Positions 35,756 through 44,149 of a stretch of DNA of 64,000 nt are shown here, in pieces. Under the pieces are notes generated by a model. It made no database searches. It was not told where the DNA came from and worked only from the letters and a program-made list of their open reading frames with translations. Source of the stretch: CAWCGU01 sp963795195 (GTDB taxonomy: Bacteria > Actinomycetota > Thermoleophilia > Solirubrobacterales > 70-9); assembly GCA_963795195.1 (NCBI GenBank), contig CAWCGU010000006.1, forward strand, positions 2,232,001-2,296,000. The letters are read 5' to 3'. Made by a program: the position numbers and the translations under genes. Each line of letters opens with the position of its first letter. The stretch's first letter is position 1.

Positions 35756-38308
35756 TCAGTCAGGGACGAGGGCGCGCCGCTTCAGCTTCCCCGTCGAGGT
35801 CCGGGGCAGTTCGTCGAGGAACTCAACCTCGCGCGGGACCTTGTAGCGGGCGAGGTGTGCCTTGACGTAGTCGCGCAGTTGCTCGGAGTTCGCCTGGCTT
35901 CCCTCCTTGAGGACGACGAACGCCGCCAGTCGCTGGCCGAAGTCGGGATCGGGGACGCCGATGACGCCGGCGTCGGCGACCGCCTCGTGGGCCACGAGCA
36001 GTTCCTCGATCTCCTGCGGATAGACGTTCTCGCCACCCGAGAGGATCATGTCGTCGTCGCGTCCTTCGATGAAGAGGCGACCCTTGCGGTCGAGGTGGCC
36101 GACGTCGCCCGAGCGCATGAAGCCGTCGATCATGTCCTTCGTGCCGCCGCCCGAGTAGCCGTCGAAGAGCATCGCCGTCTTCAGGAAGACGCGACCGGTC
36201 TCACCCCTGGCAAGCTCGACGCCTTCCTCGTCCAGGATCCGCACCTCGACGCCGGCGGCCGCGCGGCCGACGGTGCCCGGCGCCGCACGCAGGTCGGCGG
36301 GTGTCGCCAGGGTGCCGCCGCCGGACTCGGTCGAGGCGTAGGCGTTGTAGAGGACGTCGCCGAAATCGTCCATGAACTTGATCGCGAGTTCGGGGGGAAG
36401 TGGAGCCGCTCCGCAGGGGACCATCCGCAGGGACGATGTGTCATGGGTGCGCTTCTCCGCGGGCAGGTCCATGATTCGCTTGAGCATCGTCGGCACGACG
36501 CAGAGCACCTCCGCGTTCGTGCGCTCGACGTCGGCGAGCACGCCCTCCGGGTCGAACCTGCTGCGGATCACGATTGGCGATCCATAGAGGTGCGCGCCCA
36601 GCATCACGTAGAAGCCGTACATGTGGAAGAGCGGCGGCGGTAGGACAAACGGCGCGCCTGAGTGGGGCGTGGGCTTGATCCGCGAAAGCGTTCGCAGCCC
36701 ACCCCAGGCCATTCCGATCAGCGCGCGCGGGTCGATCTCCCGGGAGACGCCCTTCGGCGTACCGGTGGTGCCTGACGTCATCAGCACGAACTTGCCCGGC
36801 TCTCGCGGCGCTCGCGGGTCGGGCCCGCCCCATTCGCAGAGGGTCTCCAGCGTCGGCAGCCCGGCCTCGCCGTCCGCTGAGGAGCACGAGAGCACCCTGG
36901 GGCCGCCGAAACCCGACTCGTCGAAGACCGCCGAGAAATCGTCGTCGTGGATCGCGAGGTCGACCCCCTCGCGGTCGAGCACCTCACCGAGCTGGGGCCC
37001 GGCGTAGTCGTAGTTCAGCAGCACGAGGTCGCAGCCCAGCCGCATCGCAGCGGCTGCTGCCTCGACGAAGCCGCGGTGGTTGCGGGCCATCAGCGCCACC
37101 CGTTTGCGGTCGTCGAGATCTAGATGGCCCTGGAGCGCGGCAGCCTGGGTGCGGCTGCGCTCGTTCAGCTCGGCGAACGTGACTGAGCCGTGCTCGTCGA
37201 TAACGGCCTCGCGCTGCGGGTGGAGTTCGGCCCCCGCGGCGATTGCGTAGGCGGGGGTGAGTCCGTAGCGCCTGCGCGCCATCGCCGATCGCGCGAGGCG
37301 ATCGGGCCGGATCGGCCGAACCGCGCCCGAGGCGCGGATCGTCAGCAGGCCGCCCACCGCTTCGTCGGCGGCGATCGATGCGCGGCCGAGCGCCTTGTAG
37401 CGGCCAACCCGCTTCGGGTCAGCGCCTGCGCGGCTGGCCGGATTGGAAAGCTGCACACGACCCGCGATCGCTGCTTCGATCTGTCGCTGCGCGAGGTCCT
37501 GGATCGGCGCGCTCAGCCGCGCCCACCACGGTGAGATCGTGCGGGGTCTGTCGACGATCGCCCTGGAGACCATCCGGGCCGCCTCGTCGGGGCTCATCCC
37601 CGGCATGTACCGCCACATCCGGAAGGGGCCGAGCATCGGCGAGCGCACCATCTGCAGGTGAATCGAAGTCGTGGTGACGCCGTCGGCGCGGATCTCGGGT
37701 GCGACGCCGCGAAGCCAGGTCTCCATCGCGTTCTTGGAGGCGATGTAGGCGCTCCACTGAACGGGTGGCATGTCGACTCCGGTCGTGGCGATGTTGACGA
37801 TGTGCCCCTCCCCGCGTTCGCGCATCGAGGGAAGCAGGGCAAGCAGCAGCCGCACGGGGCCCAGGTAGTTGACGTCGATCGTGCGCTGGAAGTCGTGGAA
37901 GCGCTCGTAGGAGTCAGAGATCCAGCGCCGGATTGAGAGCCCGGCGTTGGAGACGACGACGTCAACGTGCCCGTGGTCGGCGAGTACCTGCTCCGCCATC
38001 GCGCCGACCGCTTCGACGTCGGCCATGTCCGTCGGGTAGGCATGTGCGCTGCCGCCGGACGCGACGATCTCATCGCGTAGCTGCTCGAGCAGCTCGGCGC
38101 GCCGGGCGACAAGCAGCACGGTTGCCCCGGCCGCGCCGAGTCTGACCGCGCTTGCCTCGCCGACACCCGAGGAGGCGCCGGTGACCAGCACCACCCTCCC
38201 CTCGACCGCGGAGCGCAGGCTCTCCTGGCTGGTCCCGACGCTGGTCGCACCCATCAGGATGCGGAGCGAACGCGGCAGCAGTTCTCTGGGCGGCGGTTTG
38301 GAGGGCAT
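35756..38308 (-). CDS. fusion of short-chain dehydrogenase and acyl-CoA synthetase (AMP-binding)
   Basis: An 850-residue two-domain enzyme. Residues 1-290 are an SDR with the nucleotide motif TGASSGVG, VVSNAGLSIRR and the catalytic YIASK. Residues 330-850 are an AMP-forming ligase with MTSGTTGTPKG, YASTESGGG, LSGGENVYPQEIEELL and the C-terminal Lys region RTSTGKLKRR. The ATG (38306-38308) overlaps the stop of the preceding SDR gene (TGATG). The open frame upstream to 38740 is antisense-like and not part of the protein. The fusion suggests that an acyl-CoA is made and a linked oxo/hydroxy group is reduced or oxidised on the same chain; the substrate is unknown. Confidence 0.92.
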   Translation of the reverse strand: MPSKPPPRELLPRSLRILMGATSVGTSQESLRSAVEGRVVLVTGASSGVGEASAVRLGAAGATVLLVARRAELLEQLRDEIVASGGSAHAYPTDMADVEAVGAMAEQVLADHGHVDVVVSNAGLSIRRWISDSYERFHDFQRTIDVNYLGPVRLLLALLPSMRERGEGHIVNIATTGVDMPPVQWSAYIASKNAMETWLRGVAPEIRADGVTTTSIHLQMVRSPMLGPFRMWRYMPGMSPDEAARMVSRAIVDRPRTISPWWARLSAPIQDLAQRQIEAAIAGRVQLSNPASRAGADPKRVGRYKALGRASIAADEAVGGLLTIRASGAVRPIRPDRLARSAMARRRYGLTPAYAIAAGAELHPQREAVIDEHGSVTFAELNERSRTQAAALQGHLDLDDRKRVALMARNHRGFVEAAAAAMRLGCDLVLLNYDYAGPQLGEVLDREGVDLAIHDDDFSAVFDESGFGGPRVLSCSSADGEAGLPTLETLCEWGGPDPRAPREPGKFVLMTSGTTGTPKGVSREIDPRALIGMAWGGLRTLSRIKPTPHSGAPFVLPPPLFHMYGFYVMLGAHLYGSPIVIRSRFDPEGVLADVERTNAEVLCVVPTMLKRIMDLPAEKRTHDTSSLRMVPCGAAPLPPELAIKFMDDFGDVLYNAYASTESGGGTLATPADLRAAPGTVGRAAAGVEVRILDEEGVELARGETGRVFLKTAMLFDGYSGGGTKDMIDGFMRSGDVGHLDRKGRLFIEGRDDDMILSGGENVYPQEIEELLVAHEAVADAGVIGVPDPDFGQRLAAFVVLKEGSQANSEQLRDYVKAHLARYKVPREVEFLDELPRTSTGKLKRRALVPD

Positions 38309-39114
38309 CAGCGTCCACGCCGCAACATTCGCTCGGCGGCCCGCAGCTTGATCGCGTGGGGGACGTAGCGGGTGGCCAGCATCGCCGCGCGGACCGACTG
38401 ACCGGGGACGACGACGCGGCGTCCTGAAGCCAGTCCCTTGACACCCGCGCGGCCGGCATCGGCCGCCGAGATCCAGGCCGCCTTGGGAATCGTGCTCTGG
38501 ATCGGCTGCTCGTCGGGGATCTCCCAGAACTCCGTATCGACGGGACCGGGACAGAGCGCCGTGACCGTGACTCCGCGGCCGCGGAGCTCCGAATGCAGTG
38601 CCTCGGCAAAGGTGAGCGCGTGCGCTTTCGCCGCCGAGTAGCCGGCGGAGTAGGGGAGGGGCTGCATGGCGGCGGTCGAGGCGACGATCAAGATCGCGCC
38701 GCTGCGTCGCTCGACCATTCCCGGGGTGAACGCCGAGCACAGCGCAACCGGCGCCTCGACAAGCACCCGCACCTGGTCGACTTCGCGCGCGGGATCGGAG
38801 CGGTAAAACGGTCCACCGGTCGCGAAGCCGGCGTTGTTGACGAGTACATCGATCTCCAGTCCCGCCTCCTCGATTCGCGCTGGCAGCCCATCGCGCGCCT
38901 CGCGGTCGGCGAGGTCACAGGGCATCACCTCGACGTTGACTCCCGGCTCGGCTCGCAGCTCCCCTGCAAGCTTCTCCAGTCGCTCCGCACGGCGCGCCAC
39001 CAGCACCAGGTCGTGCCCGCGATCGGCCAGTTCGCGGGCGATGGCGCTGCCGATCCCGGCCGAGGCGCCGGTGACGAGCGCTGCCGCTCCGGGTCGAGGG
39101 TCAGGAATGCTCAT
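38308..39114 (-). CDS. short-chain dehydrogenase/reductase
   Basis: A 268-residue SDR. The coenzyme motif is VTGASAGIG, the structural motif LVNNAGFATGG and the active-site YSAAK are present, with the upstream Ser in IVASTAAM. The sequence SELRGRGVTVTALCPGPVDTEFW is typical of the DltE/YqjQ-like class. The C-terminus is basic (RAAERMLRRGR). It is coupled to the TetR gene (4-base overlap) and to the SDR-acyl-CoA synthetase gene (TGATG), so the three form one operon controlled by TetR. Confidence 0.9.
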   Translation of the reverse strand: MSIPDPRPGAAALVTGASAGIGSAIARELADRGHDLVLVARRAERLEKLAGELRAEPGVNVEVMPCDLADREARDGLPARIEEAGLEIDVLVNNAGFATGGPFYRSDPAREVDQVRVLVEAPVALCSAFTPGMVERRSGAILIVASTAAMQPLPYSAGYSAAKAHALTFAEALHSELRGRGVTVTALCPGPVDTEFWEIPDEQPIQSTIPKAAWISAADAGRAGVKGLASGRRVVVPGQSVRAAMLATRYVPHAIKLRAAERMLRRGR

Positions 39115-39788
39115 CCGGCGGGCCTTCGGATCCCGTTGCAGACCAGATCCACCGTTGCCTCGATCGAGCGGGTCCGCTCCTGCGGGCTGAACGAACCGCG
39201 CGACTCCGCCAGCAGCCCGGGCAGTGTCAGCGCCGTCAGCGCCCGCCCGACGACCGCCGTGTCGAGGTCGGCGCGCAGGAATCCGCGCCGCACACCGTTG
39301 TTGAGCATCGAGGCGCAGAGGGCGCCGAAGCTGTCGACCATGCCGAGGATCCGCTGCGTCATCTCCTCGTCGATCGAAGTCGCCTCCAGCAAGACCACCT
39401 GGAGGATCCCCGGTTCACGATCGATCGCCGCGAAGAGGCGCTCACCGATGCTGCGAAGCTGCTTGCGCAGCTCCTCGAAGGTCTCGGCGGGCCTGGTCGC
39501 GTCGTCGAGGATGTAGTCGGTCATCCGGTTGACGCCGTAGTCGACGACGTGGTCGAGGATGTCGCGCTTGTTCTTGAAGTAGCGGTAGAAGGTGCCGTGG
39601 CCGATGCCCAGCTTCTGGGCGATGTCGGCGATGCCTGCAGCGGTGTAGCCGCGTTCGGAGAAGACCTCGTAGGCCGCCTCGATGATCTCGTTGCGCCGCT
39701 GCTCGACCCGCTGCTCGGAGTTCGTCGGGCGCCCCGCGCCGACGCCGCCGCGCGTCCTCGGGGGCTTGGTCGTTGCAGCCGCTTCCAC
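39111..39788 (-). CDS. TetR-family transcriptional repressor
   Basis: A 225-residue regulator. The helix-turn-helix is IIEAAYEVFSERGYTAAGIADIAQKLGIGHGTFYRYFKNK, preceded by a basic disordered tail (GVGAGRPTNSEQRVEQRR). The C-terminal half is helical and would bind an acyl or hydrophobic ligand. The start is GTG at 39788; a palindrome (39787-39802) covers the start codon and no ribosome binding site is visible, consistent with a leaderless and autoregulated mRNA. It is the first gene of the TetR-SDR-SDR/ligase operon. Confidence 0.92.
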   Translation of the reverse strand: MEAAATTKPPRTRGGVGAGRPTNSEQRVEQRRNEIIEAAYEVFSERGYTAAGIADIAQKLGIGHGTFYRYFKNKRDILDHVVDYGVNRMTDYILDDATRPAETFEELRKQLRSIGERLFAAIDREPGILQVVLLEATSIDEEMTQRILGMVDSFGALCASMLNNGVRRGFLRADLDTAVVGRALTALTLPGLLAESRGSFSPQERTRSIEATVDLVCNGIRRPAG

Positions 39789-39802
39789 GGTTTGCTAACC
39801 GT
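39787..39802. promoter_or_regulatory. probable TetR operator
   Basis: ACGGTT (39787-39792) and AACCGT (39797-39802) form a perfect inverted repeat with a 4-base centre, overlapping the GTG start codon of the TetR gene. The position fits autorepression. Confidence 0.5.
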
Positions 39803-39837
39803 ATGTCATCGGGTTGTGCCTTCGACGGAGTAGAGGG

Positions 39838-40509
39838 TCATGCCCCGTACTCCTGTGCGAACGCAGCCAGCGGCTCGGCGGCGTTGCGCAGCGGCGGCCC
39901 GTGCCCGAAGCAGACCAAATCCGGCTCGAGCGCCGCGAGCTTTGTAATCGACTCTTGGTTCTGCCGGAGATCGGCGTGGAAGGCGTCGACGTGCTTGTAC
40001 GGACCCGGGGCCAGCGTCAGCGGATTCATCCCCAGCAGGACGTCGCCGGCGATCAGGGCTCGGTCGGATTCACGCCAGAGCCCGATGTGGCCGTGGGTAT
40101 GGCCCGGCGAGTCGATCACCGTGAAGCCGTCGACGCTGTCGCCCTCGCGCAGGCCGCGCTCGACCGGGTGGGCGGGGCCGCAGAGGGTGCGGTCCCAGAG
40201 TTCTCCGAGCGGCAGGTTCGGCAGGTTCGAGCGAATGCAGGTGCCGTCCTCGACGGCGCCGGCGTCGGCGTTTCCGGCCCAGAGCGGGATCGAGAGCGCC
40301 GCGGAGACGGCTGCGCTTGAGCCCTGATGGTCGGGGTGGGCGTGGGTCAGGGCGTGGGCACTGACGTTTCGCCCGCGCAGTTGACGCAGAATCGAGCGGG
40401 CATCGAGGCGGGTGCCGGAGTCGATCAGGACCTCTCCAGCCAGGTAGACGTTGATCGCGTTGCGCGGCAGTCCCTTCAGAACCCAGAGGCCGTCGGCTAC
40501 CTGCTTCAT
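39838..40509 (-). CDS. metallo-beta-lactamase fold hydrolase
   Basis: A 223-residue MBL-fold enzyme. The metal site is intact: THAHPDHQG (HxHxDH), then His in SPGHTHGHIGL, Asp in LIAGDVLLG and the last His in CFGHGPPLR. The protein is of the glyoxalase II-like/RNase Z-like small group; the substrate is not predictable. Start ATG at 40509 without a clear ribosome binding site. A 16-bp palindrome lies 47 bases upstream, at the end of the LuxR gene. Confidence 0.9.
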   Translation of the reverse strand: MKQVADGLWVLKGLPRNAINVYLAGEVLIDSGTRLDARSILRQLRGRNVSAHALTHAHPDHQGSSAAVSAALSIPLWAGNADAGAVEDGTCIRSNLPNLPLGELWDRTLCGPAHPVERGLREGDSVDGFTVIDSPGHTHGHIGLWRESDRALIAGDVLLGMNPLTLAPGPYKHVDAFHADLRQNQESITKLAALEPDLVCFGHGPPLRNAAEPLAAFAQEYGA

Positions 40510-40556
40510 GCGGCGACCTTAGCACGGACTGACACGTCATTCCGCAATCCCACACA

Positions 40557-40572
40557 CCATGAACGTTCATGG
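40557..40572. promoter_or_regulatory. perfect palindrome CCATGAACGTTCATGG
   Basis: A 16-bp perfect palindrome overlaps the stop codon of the LuxR ATPase gene (40567-40569) and precedes the MBL gene by 47 bases. It may be an operator for the MBL gene. The core GAACGTTC recalls Gram-positive LexA-type half sites but the spacing differs. Confidence 0.4.
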
Positions 40573-43407
40573 GTCGGGAGGGGCGGCTAGGGCGCCGGGC
40601 AGCTCGGCGCGGCCGCTGATTTCTAGCTTTTGGTAGCAGTGGCGCAGGTGGGTCTCGACCGTTTTCGCGGTCACGTAGAGCGTCTGGGCGACTTCGCGGT
40701 TGGTCATTCCCTCAGCGGCGAGCTGGGCGACCCGGCGCTCGGACGGGGTCAGGGAATCGACGCCGCTGACGAACACGTTGCGCGGGCGCGCTCCGGTGGC
40801 CTCGAGCTCTGTCCGGGCGCGTTCGACGAGCGCGGTCGCGCCGCAGCGATGGGCCAGTTCCATGCCCTCGCGCAGCGGATCTCGTGAGGCCTTGCGCTCC
40901 TTGGCCCGGCGCAGGGCTGCGCCGAGGTCCACCTTGGCCTTTGCAAGATCGAGCTTGTAGTCGGTCGGCGCGAGCAGGTCGACGCTCTCGCGCAGCACCT
41001 CGATGCCGGCCTGTTGGTCCAGCAGCCCGAGAATCCGACGCGTGTGGGCGATGAATCGCGGATTCTCAGTCTTGCCCGCCCAGGCGTCGGCTCGATGAGC
41101 CTCCGCGATCGCCTTCGTTTCATCTCCGGTCGCCTGAATTGCGGCGGCGATGCTCAGCCTTGCGGGGAGCAGGTCGGCGCTGAATCCGCCCACCGCTCCG
41201 TGAGCGCTCGCCACGCTCACCAGGTCTTCGAGTGCTGCCTCGGGCTGGCCTTGGTCAAGCCGAGCCAGCGCTCGCTCGGTTTTCAAAGTCTGGAGAACGA
41301 TCATCTGTGGCAGTTCGCCACCGAGTCCCGCCTCTGCGATCGCCCGCAGAGCATCCCCGGACTGGCCACGCTCCCTGGCGATCTTCGCCTGAAACGCGAG
41401 CACGGCCCCCTGCATCATCGGGGGCAGGCCAGTCAGGCCGGCGATCTCGGTGAGATCGCTTTCCGCGTCGGCTAGATCTCCGCGGCTCAGGTGCACCATC
41501 GCTACGGTGCCTAGTCCCTGCGCAACGCCAAAGGTCGACCCGCGCTTCCTCATCTCGTCGACCGTCACCTCGTATGACGCGAGCGCGCCCGTGGGATTCC
41601 CGGCCATCGCCGCCGCGGCGCAGGCCCACGAAAGCGGAAACCCAACCTGTGCGGCTTCGCGCATGTAGTTCGCGTCGCCCAGTGCCGTCATCGCCCACCG
41701 CAGGGCGACAGCCGCTGAGTCCATCCCCATCGCAGCGGCGATGGCGATGCCTTGAAGTGCCAGCCGCTCACCGAGCGTCGCGCCGCTGAGATTTCTGGCG
41801 ACGGACCGGAGTTCCTGGAAGTATTCATCGAGCCGTTTGCCATCCCCACCGCCGTTCACCAGGGTCTGAATCAGGTCGTGCCGCAGGATCAGCGAAAGTT
41901 CGGCGTGATCCGCGCTCAACTCCGCGATCGACTCCTGGAGGATCTGAATCGCCTCACCCCACCGAAACCTGATCACCAGCGAAACAGCGAGCTCATGGGC
42001 CGCCTCAGCCCTGGCCACCACATCGTCGGATGCCGCGCGCTCGGCGAGCAGGATCTCGACGCCCTCGGCATCCGTCGCTCGCAGCAGGGCGCTGCCAAGC
42101 GCCCATCGGACCCGGCTCGTCTCCGGGCCGGTCGCGAGCTCAACGGCCCGCCGCAGGTACGTCACGGCGGCTTCGGGCGCTCCACGGGACATCGCCTCAT
42201 CGGCGGCTGATGTCAGCGCCTCGACGGCCCAGTCAGGTGGTTCCCCGTGGGTCTTCAGCAGGTGCGAAGCAACAACCTGAGGTGGGCTGCCGTCCTCCCG
42301 GTGCACTTCGGCACCGCGCACAGCCAAGCGGTCTCGCTGAGGAACCGTCATCGCCCCCTCCACCGCCGAGCGAAGCAGGGGATGCACGAAGCCCAGCGGA
42401 TCGGTGTCTGCAAAAACTCCTGCCTCCACGAGGGCATGCGCGGCAGCGGCCGCTGCGTCGCCGTTAAGCGAGGCCAATGACGCCGTGCGTCTCATTGTCG
42501 CCTGCGGCTCGAGGGTCGCCACCGCCCGGGCGACCTCGAGCGCCTCCGGCGAGAGTTGCGTGATCCGCGCGAGCAGGCGGTCGGGCACGCCTTTGGCGCC
42601 GATCTCAAGCACTCGCGAGGCGCCCTCCTTGACCGGTGCCACCCGCTCCAGCTCCAGCGCCCGCACAAGCTCCGCCAGCAGCAGCGGATTTCCGGCGGTG
42701 CTCTCGTGGCAGGCCGCGCAGAACGCCGGCTCGGCATCATCACTGATCCTCCCTCGCACGATGCTGACCGTTGCGTCGAGCGTCAGGTTCTCCGGCCGGA
42801 TGGACGTCGACGCCGGCTGAAGCCGCAGTTCCCTGAGCAGCTCGTCAGGCGAATCGGGCTCCCCCGTGCGCAGGGTCGCCACAACCAGCACAGGAAGATC
42901 CTCGATGCGGCCGCCGAGGTAGACGAGAAACCGCAGCGAGTTCTCGTCGGACCACTGGACGTCGTCGACGGCGAGCAGCAGTGGTTGGGTTACGGCGAGG
43001 TTCGCGCACAGCCAGTGCAGGCCGTGCAGGAGCGAAAACATGTCTGGATTGCGGTTCGTCTGGTCAGCTGTGCCATCGGTCAGCAGCGAGCCGGCCAGCG
43101 CGGCGGCACCGGAGAGCGCCTCCCGGCGCTTGTCCTCGGCGAGCTCAGCAACCGGTTTCTGAATGAGTTGGCGGACGACCCCGAAGGCGAAATCGCGCTC
43201 CAGTTGCGATCCCCGCGCGTTCAGTGGGGTCAGCCCCGCGGCGGCGCCACGATCCACCGCATCGTTGAGCAAGCTCGTCTTGCCGATCCCCGCTTCACCC
43301 TCGATCAGGACTACGGCTCCGCGCCCTGCAGCCGCCCCGGCGACGGCCGCCGCGATCTCGTCGAGCTCTCGTCCGCGTTCGAGAAGACCTGCCCGAGTCT
43401 CGGTCAC
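40567..43407 (-). CDS. LuxR-family regulator with large ATP-binding domain (LAL/MalT-like)
   Basis: A 946-residue regulator. The N-terminus carries the AAA/STAND ATPase with Walker A GEAGIGKTS (about residues 37-45) and Walker B LLLAVDDVQWSDE. The middle is a long helical, TPR-like sensor region. The C-terminus is a LuxR helix-turn-helix (LTPSERRVAQLAAEGMTNREVAQTLYVTAKTVETHLRHCYQKL). The real start is GTG at 43407; the open frame to 43596 is unrelated. It follows the SnoaL-like gene by 16 bases and probably forms an operon with it and with the 55-codon gene further upstream. Confidence 0.93.
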   Translation of the reverse strand: MTETRAGLLERGRELDEIAAAVAGAAAGRGAVVLIEGEAGIGKTSLLNDAVDRGAAAGLTPLNARGSQLERDFAFGVVRQLIQKPVAELAEDKRREALSGAAALAGSLLTDGTADQTNRNPDMFSLLHGLHWLCANLAVTQPLLLAVDDVQWSDENSLRFLVYLGGRIEDLPVLVVATLRTGEPDSPDELLRELRLQPASTSIRPENLTLDATVSIVRGRISDDAEPAFCAACHESTAGNPLLLAELVRALELERVAPVKEGASRVLEIGAKGVPDRLLARITQLSPEALEVARAVATLEPQATMRRTASLASLNGDAAAAAAHALVEAGVFADTDPLGFVHPLLRSAVEGAMTVPQRDRLAVRGAEVHREDGSPPQVVASHLLKTHGEPPDWAVEALTSAADEAMSRGAPEAAVTYLRRAVELATGPETSRVRWALGSALLRATDAEGVEILLAERAASDDVVARAEAAHELAVSLVIRFRWGEAIQILQESIAELSADHAELSLILRHDLIQTLVNGGGDGKRLDEYFQELRSVARNLSGATLGERLALQGIAIAAAMGMDSAAVALRWAMTALGDANYMREAAQVGFPLSWACAAAAMAGNPTGALASYEVTVDEMRKRGSTFGVAQGLGTVAMVHLSRGDLADAESDLTEIAGLTGLPPMMQGAVLAFQAKIARERGQSGDALRAIAEAGLGGELPQMIVLQTLKTERALARLDQGQPEAALEDLVSVASAHGAVGGFSADLLPARLSIAAAIQATGDETKAIAEAHRADAWAGKTENPRFIAHTRRILGLLDQQAGIEVLRESVDLLAPTDYKLDLAKAKVDLGAALRRAKERKASRDPLREGMELAHRCGATALVERARTELEATGARPRNVFVSGVDSLTPSERRVAQLAAEGMTNREVAQTLYVTAKTVETHLRHCYQKLEISGRAELPGALAAPPDP

Positions 43408-43423
43408 AACGCGACCGTATCGC

Positions 43424-43825
43424 TCAAGCCGCTTCGGAAAGCACCCCGGCGTGGCGAAGCGCATCCATGTACTCGGAAAACGCCTCCCAGCGCCGCACCA
43501 GCCCGTCCTCGATCTCCCAGACGGCCGACGCGGCCGCTTCCTCCGCGAGGTCCCCGGTCTCTTTCCAGGTGAACCGCGCCAACCCGTTGCCGACAACGCG
43601 GTCGCCGGTCACGATCAGGTTCACGTCAGTGAACTCGAGTTCCAGGTGGTCGAGGGGGCGGTCGAACCACTCCGCGGCGGCGCGACGGCCCCGCTTGACG
43701 CCCTTGAAGGTGCGCAGCTCGACGTCATCGGCGAGCACCGACAGGAAATCGTCGAGATCGCGGCTGTTGAGGGCCTCGACGAAGGTCTTCGCCACGGCGG
43801 CGTTGCGGTCGAGCGAGGGCTTCAC
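43424..43825 (-). CDS. SnoaL / ketosteroid-isomerase-like protein
   Basis: A 133-residue NTF2-fold protein: AVAKTFVEALNSRDLDDFLSVLADDVELR is the family-typical N-terminus, with RAAAEWFDRPLDHLELEF, and WEIEDGLVRRWEAFSEYMDAL at the end. It may bind or isomerise a small molecule; the substrate is unknown. The GTG start at 43825 overlaps the stop of the 55-codon gene (GTGA), which explains why the longer open frame to 44071 should not be used. It precedes the LuxR ATPase gene and may be its ligand-handling partner. Confidence 0.85.
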   Translation of the reverse strand: MKPSLDRNAAVAKTFVEALNSRDLDDFLSVLADDVELRTFKGVKRGRRAAAEWFDRPLDHLELEFTDVNLIVTGDRVVGNGLARFTWKETGDLAEEAAASAVWEIEDGLVRRWEAFSEYMDALRHAGVLSEAA

Positions 43826-43989
43826 GGCCGCCGCCCTTCGCCCCTGCGCGGCTGGCGCCTTCCCCCAGCCTGATCGGCGCCGCGCAGCAGTTCCGTTGCC
43901 GGGTTCGCCCCGACCGGGCAGAGGAACATCGCCGAAACCGCGGCGAGGGTGGAGCTTGCGATCGATGTGAATGTTCCGGCTTGACTCAT
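43822..43989 (-). CDS. 55-residue hydrophobic peptide, first gene of the LuxR-ATPase operon
   Basis: A short protein with one hydrophobic segment (about residues 8-24, SIASSTLAAVSAMFLCP) and a long Arg/Gly-rich tail. The ATG at 43989 has GAGGAG spaced six bases upstream, the best ribosome binding site in this region. Its stop overlaps the GTG of the SnoaL gene. The palindrome 44047-44063 lies 57 bases upstream. It could be a secreted or membrane peptide; I do not recognise a family. Confidence 0.55.
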   Translation of the reverse strand: MSQAGTFTSIASSTLAAVSAMFLCPVGANPATELLRGADQAGGRRQPRRGEGRRP

Positions 43990-44046
43990 CAGTGACTCCT
44001 CGGGTGGTGTGCAGCACGACCATCGCTGAGCGTGGAGTTGCTCGCA

Positions 44047-44063
44047 TCAGGGGGCATCCCTGA
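44047..44063. promoter_or_regulatory. TCAGGG-N5-CCCTGA palindrome (copy 4)
   Basis: A 17-bp palindrome with 6-bp arms, preceded by TCGCA. It lies between the divergent LuxR-ATPase operon (start 43989) and the fatty acyl reductase gene (start 44150). Confidence 0.5.
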
Positions 44064-44149
44064 ACTTTCAAAGGCGCACGTGTAGGGTCACGGGAAGGAT
44101 TGGATCAGCCGCAAACTGCGGGCATCTTCAGCTGCTAGAGGAGAAGCAA

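Noticed and set aside
38309..38740. N-terminal extension of the SDR-acyl-CoA synthetase frame
   Set aside because: It overlaps the preceding SDR gene in a different frame; the TGATG overlap at 38306-38310 marks the real start.
43408..43596. N-terminal extension of the LuxR-ATPase frame
   Set aside because: It overlaps the SnoaL-like gene and has no family similarity; GTG 43407 fits the regulator family.
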